From Microvelia longipes (lineage: Eukaryota; Arthropoda; Insecta; Hemiptera; Veliidae), in contig JACMZG010001911.1 of the NCBI GenBank assembly GCA_018340805.1, forward strand, positions 31,699,000-31,762,999: DNA of 64,000 nt. The letters run 5' to 3'. Both the position numbers and the translations under genes were made by a program. Below, piece after piece: positions 59,671-64,000 of this stretch (positions within the stretch are counted from its first letter, which is position 1; every line of letters begins with the position of its first letter). The notes beneath the pieces were generated by a model. It saw only the letters and a program-made list of their open reading frames with translations. It had not been told where the DNA came from and did not search any database.

Positions 59671-62600
59671 CTAAGAAAAATAGATAAAACAAATTAATAT
59701 TCGTTAAAAACACTATAAAATATTAAGAAAATACGAAAAGAGATTAATTAGATATTTTCTGTTCCTCCTCCACTCAAAATGTTTGTTTTTTGATATTTTA
59801 GGTTTAGATGTGCAAGCAGCCATCACAAATCACTATTGGTAAGCTCTAATAATCAATACTAACCAACACTAATCATAAGTGCCGATAATTTATTTTTTAT
59901 TATTTTTTTTAAAGCGCATGTTTCACTGGGTATTCCATGCGCTCAGGTGGGCTATGATATTAGTATTGACTTTTGTTAATTATTAAAATTACAATTAAAA
60001 TGTATATGATTTTATCCATAATATGATCCATAATATGATTTTATCCATAAATATAAGTACCGATAATAACCATTACATAATGTAGCAATTACCTAATCTC
60101 CTTTTGCACAGTCATTTATAAACTTAAGTGTTTATGTATTTTCATATGTCATTATTGGTTTCTTAGAATGTAGTTATTGACCAAAAATAATTTAAAAAAC
60201 TATCAAAATCTGACAAAAAAATAAAATAGAGAAGAAAATACCCGATTAATGTGTAAATAAAATACTTAATCTTAGGATATTGCTTGTAAAATATTTTCTT
60301 AATAAAGTATTATTATTATTATCATTATTAATACTTGTTAATGTAGCAAAACCGAGTTACCACGAGATTGTTAAAAGAGGTTCGACTCCTGGTAACAGAT
60401 AAGCAAGCATCTCGATATTAGGTAAACATTTAGTTCTTAAATCATTGACCTGGCTTATCACAAACTCTTTGCCTGTGATAATTTTACTTGTTCTTTTAAT
60501 TCGGGAACTATTCATTTTTTTATGCTTCTTTAATTCACGCTCTAGATCAATCTGAAATTATATCAAGAAAAGAAGGTATATTTGGGTATGATTATGTTTA
60601 GTTATAAATTACATCCCATTTGCTGTTGTTTGGAAATTCATGTCTAATATAACAAAATTACGATACTAATGGCAACAGTGAACTTCGGCCTCTGGCCTTA
60701 CATGCATACAGACACAAATATATACATAAACTCTAAGGTATACATATTTTGAATCAGAATGCGGGAAGTAGAATCAATCCCCACTCCCTTTCTACTTCCA
60801 TCATCTGAAAAATCTCATAAGCGTCATGTCTCGATGAACATTAGCTAAATGCTGCCAAACACAAAATCAGGCTCTTCTATCTATCTTTACTATACAAATT
60901 AACGGGTTCGGGATACCTCGGAAATTTCCCTCACTACATCGGATTCCAAACGCTCATCCTCGTTCTACTAGCCGCATTGAAATAAAATTTTGTATACCGA
61001 TTTTATATTATTATAAGTTTGTATAAAATTTATTACTTTTTTATTTATTACATTGTATACACTTCTAATAAATTGCAACTCACTTTTAAAAATAGTATAA
61101 AAGTTATTCGATTAAAATGAATTAATACTGATTTATAAGAAATGAATATTAGCAAATTTGGTGGTCTCATATAGCACTAAATGCTTGCTAATTTCAAATC
61201 GATCAAAACATTTTTCTGCGACTTATGAGTTTCAATATTTATTTTATTGTCGGTTAATGACGTCATAAAAAAATGAGCCTTCGGCTTTAGTCCCTGCGTG
61301 GGTCTAGGAAGTGGCCTCCCTGTGGCCACTTCGCGACCACATCGTTGATGTTTTGTATTATTTGTTCTTTTATTATTAAGTGTTGTTACGTGACATTATG
61401 CCACGTATTTAGACCGAATTTTTATCGCCTCGCCTCACAGACCCGTTACGGCCTGTGAGGCTTGCTATGGCCCCTTTGGGATCATACAGACGTATACATA
61501 TATACAAGAACATATATGTAGCGTTTACTAATTATCTTAAGCCTTTGCTTACAGAGGTATTGGAATGAAGCGTCATTTTTATGATGAAAATTCGCTAAAA
61601 AGTTAAATAAAAGAAGAGAAATAAAATAAATAATGCATCATACTTGTTCTTGTTTCATTTGCATGAACAATCTTCTTGACATGTAAGCAGTGAATTGAAA
61701 GTCTTTATACCACATGGCATCTTCTGATATTCTCATTATTAAAGACATCACATAAAACCTTGACATTGAATAGATATTAGACCATATCAAGTGTAATAAA
61801 AATTAGGCGTGAATATTGGGCCATTAATGCAGGCTAAATAAGGATTTCTCCTCAATATTTCATAAACAACACGTTAATAATTGAAGTTAATTGTATTAAA
61901 GACTTAGGAGTATTTTTTGATAGGGATCTTTCATTTAAACAACATATAAATAACATTATTAATAACTCTTATAAATTACTTGGATTTATTATGAGAAACA
62001 CCATCGACTTTAATAACTTGACAGCTATCAAGTTATTATTTAATTTTAATAAGATCTAAGTTAGAATACTGCTCAGTGGTATGGTCACCAAGTAGCAAGA
62101 AAGCATGTAAACAGATTGAGGTGGTCCAGAACAGGTTCCTCAGGTACCTCTACTACAAGAAACATGGATTGTACTGTCCTAGAGATACTCCCACTTTGAC
62201 TTTAAGAACTGATCTCTCTTACAACACTCTAGAGTCTCGACGCAAAGTTAGCAGTATGGTCGTATTATATAAACTTATAAATAATAATATTGACAGTAGT
62301 GAATTATTGTCACAAATTAATTTTTATGCTCCACAGAGACTTATAAGACAGCGAGAGCTTTTTTACATACCTGCATCCAGAACTCAACGTCATAATAACG
62401 CCCCTGTCATTAAAATGATGAGTTTGTATAACTCACACTGTCAACATGCTGACATATTCAACATGTCCATCAGTACTTATAAAAATACTTTGTTTAGTTT
62501 GTTGTAGGGTTGATTGTTATAGTTGTTATAAAATTGTAAAATAAAACATATAAACATACATAGTCAACAACAGATCTAACTTACGTTGTCTTATGAATTT

Positions 62601-63608
62601 ATTATTAGAATGTATAACTGTTTCAATAGAGATAAAAGATTCGGCATATTTGATTTGCTTATTATTTATATAATGTGTAAAAGGCAGAAATAAGTTTAAA
62701 CAAAATTATGCTTATTATAAAATATGTTAAATATGTTTAAACCTGATTTTGTATTGTTTTGTTTTATAATTTTTTTTTTGTAGCCCTCTGGACCCTGAGT
62801 ACTTGAATTCTGTTTTTTTTTGTTTTTATTTATATTTATTTCCTAATAATTTTAATTTTACTTTTATTTCATTTTTTGAAATCTGTAGACATTAATTTAG
62901 AAGTATTATTTTATTTTATTTTATTATTTTAAAAAACTGTTTTGGGAGAAATCCTGTAGTTTTGTAATTTTTGAAATATATTTCTTTTTGAATTGAATTG
63001 AATTGAAAAAAAACACATTTGCTTAAATAAATAATACTATGCTGTATTTGGATAAATACAGCACTGTGTTGTACAAAACACATTTGTTTAAATAAATAAT
63101 ACTATGCCGTATTTGTATAAATACATTACTGTATTGTACAAAACACATTTGCTTAGATAAATAATGCTGAGCTGTATTGTGTATAATCTATAATAGTATA
63201 AATATGCGCATTTTCTTTTAATAATTCAAAAAAATTAAATAACAATTTGTGATGCTACTGCTTAGGTTATTAATATATACCGAAAAAAAAAGTAAAAATA
63301 GGATTGATAAGCAAGAAAGCACGCATTTCGAAGAATATTCGCCCGGCTTGAAGATCTCCGCGCCAAATATTTTTATAAAAAGTAGTAGGGGAAAAATTAC
63401 TTTTCATGTACAGTAGTAAGTACTGCTACTTCTATTAAAATACCAAGTCTTATAATACCTACCTGTGTATTTCATTATCCCAACTAAATAAATCTTTTAA
63501 AATAAATTTGCATAGTCCTGAGTGAAACCTTCTTGGATTTCTTTCCGCGCATGCTTTTATAAGTAAGTTCAACCAAAATAATCTTAGTTTATCTGTGTGC
63601 TTAAATAT
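59502..63608 (-). CDS. Gene M: unidentified spliced gene, last four exons (C-terminal ~206 aa)
   Basis: Minus-strand exons 63608-63463, 61758-61644, 60551-60361 and 59670-59502 each have AG acceptors and GT donors (gtaggt, gtatga, gtaact), and their phases (2, 0, 2) join into one frame ending in TAA. AATAAA follows 12 bases later. The protein reads LRLFWLNLLIKACAERNPRR (helical), then SEDAMWYKDFQFTAYMSRRL, a charged KQEQIDLERELKKHKKMNS helix across an exon junction, LPNIEMLAYLLPGVEPLL, and a C-terminal QWKLILRSEDCLLWEPEMSW with an acidic tail. No signal peptide or membrane span is seen; it looks cytosolic or nuclear, perhaps a helical-repeat protein. The 5' exons lie beyond 64000. I do not recognise the family. 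Confidence 0.75.
59671..60360. other. gene M intron 3
   Basis: AT-rich, with ATT microsatellite near 60308-60332. Nothing else recognised. Confidence 0.5.
60361..60551 (-). CDS. gene M exon (third from window edge)
   Basis: Acceptor gatataatttcag, donor gtaact. 63 codons plus TG. Opens with a Lys/Glu-rich helix (IDLERELKKHKK), then KIITGKEFVISQVNDL. Confidence 0.75.
60552..61269. other. gene M intron 2, first part, with SINE tail
   Basis: Contains a 5'-truncated minus-strand copy of the 5S-like SINE 3' tail at about 60897-60990 (gggatacctcgg, cgctcatcctcg). The rest is AT-rich. Confidence 0.5.
61270..61605 (-). repeat. Partial copy of the TTTAGCGAATTT-type element with hairpins
   Basis: The reverse complement ends tttagcgaattttcat, then atgacgctt as at 30151-30180. 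Shares cgtggcataatgtcacgtaa and the hairpins gagccttcggct and gtggtcgcgaagtggcca. Confidence 0.65.
61644..61758 (-). CDS. gene M exon (second from window edge)
   Basis: Acceptor tattcaatgtcaag (weak pyrimidine tract), donor gtatga. G plus 38 codons ending FMQMKQEQ. An ATG six bases upstream (MSRF) is possible, but the phase-perfect join to the upstream exon is preferred. Confidence 0.7.
61844..63008 (+). mobile_element. 5'-truncated LINE with TTGAA tail
   Basis: The RT C-terminal part starts at about 61844 (CIKDLGVFFDRDLSF, KLLGFIMRN). A one-base frameshift at about 62045 shifts to the frame of 62076-62507 (SVVWSPSSKKACKQIEVVQN to a stop). Similar in layout to the LINE at 768-1691 (shared DLG and KLLGFI motifs), so probably the same clade. 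T/A-rich 3' UTR, then (TTGAA)n at 62985-63008, a simple-repeat tail used instead of poly(A) by several LINE groups. Sits in gene M's intron, opposite strand. Confidence 0.85.
63009..63190. repeat. ~65-bp tandem repeat, 2.7 units
   Basis: Units start aaaacacatttgcttaaata at about 63012, 63076 and 63141. The last unit's end (aataatgctgagctgtattg) resembles sequence near 44370. Confidence 0.85.
63195..63385. repeat. Old palindrome-core remnant
   Basis: gcgcattttcttttaa ... gatgctactgcttagg ... attcgcccggcttgaag ... cgcgccaaat parallels the 57620-57870 copy. Confidence 0.65.
63463..63608 (-). CDS. gene M exon (nearest right edge)
   Basis: Acceptor aaaatttttccag, donor gtaggt. 48 codons plus AG. 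Encodes LRLFWLNLLIKACAERNPRR and HSGLCKFILKDLFSWDNEIH. It starts in phase 0, so at least one more exon lies upstream, beyond the window. Confidence 0.75.
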
Positions 63609-63867
63609 CTGGAAAAATTTTAAAAGGCATCATGTTAGTCTAGCTGTTAATCTATTTACATAAAACGCTGCAAGAAAATAATTGTTTAAAACCGTATAAA
63701 AATAAAGTATGTAAATTAAATATAAACAAACAAAAAACAAGATTGGAGTTCAAAAACAACGGAGAACCTAATAACGTTTGACTCTTCCCAATGTTCAGTT
63801 ACGACAATAGTTTTTACTTTTTTAATTTAGAGCTTTTAATTACAGTTTTAAATTTTGTTTTAATTTT

Positions 63868-64000
63868 ATATCTCGGAACTTTACCTCATTACATGTGATT
63901 TGCTACGCTCATCCTCCCTACTTCGGACTCAATTCGCTCGTCCTCTGAATATACTATTCACCAAATTTATACTGCAACATACGTAAGGAATCTAATAAAA
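63868..64000 (-). mobile_element. 5S-like SINE family, copy e (3' tail, runs off the window)
   Basis: tctcggaactttacctcatt and gctacgctcatcctcc match the inverted SINE tail of copy c. The 5S-like part is outside the window or lost. Confidence 0.65.

Overview
The window looks like nuclear DNA of an AT-rich (roughly 70% A+T) insect. The main evidence is a chaoptin-family gene: an extracellular leucine-rich-repeat protein with a signal-peptide exon at one end and a GPI-type hydrophobic tail at the other. The repeats also fit: a copia element primed by half of initiator tRNA-Met, Jockey-type and other LINEs, Tc1 and hAT elements, and spliceosomal introns that open with GT and close with AG. I cannot name the species. 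Many copies of repeats differ by single-base indels in homopolymers, so some frameshifts may be consensus errors.

Layout. 0-9.4 kb: a large palindromic element (one core copy at 133-766, one full 3.5-kb copy at 2226-5778), a LINE reverse-transcriptase fragment, a 1000-N gap and a decayed Ty3/gypsy gag-protease-RT on the minus strand. 9.9-14.7 kb: a satellite of ~48-bp units. 14.7-19.65 kb: a block of different texture with no recognisable gene or repeat. 19.65-23.3 kb: non-coding DNA with a Tc1 transposase pseudogene. 23.8-41.8 kb: the chaoptin gene, eight exons on the plus strand, with introns filled by a LINE (itself hit by a hAT MITE), a Jockey endonuclease fragment, a 60-bp minisatellite, a TA-flanked MITE and a 5S-like SINE. 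42-48 kb: repeats and one small proline-rich ORF.

Two further spliced genes came from joining short exons by splice signals and reading phase. Gene P (plus strand, 48211-56576) has four exons. A complete copia element (51049-55140, with LTRs and a 5-bp target duplication) sits exactly at the acceptor of its third exon. Gene M (minus strand, 59502-63608) has four exons encoding the C-terminal ~206 residues of a protein that continues beyond the right edge of the window. I do not recognise either protein.

The repeat landscape is the other notable part. One dispersed family carries a copy of the 5S rRNA internal promoter. The large palindromes carry tRNA-like A and B boxes. Several families share the terminal motif TTTAGCGAATTT and tiny GNA-loop hairpins. 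No host operon or pathway can be read from the window; the three spliced genes look independent.
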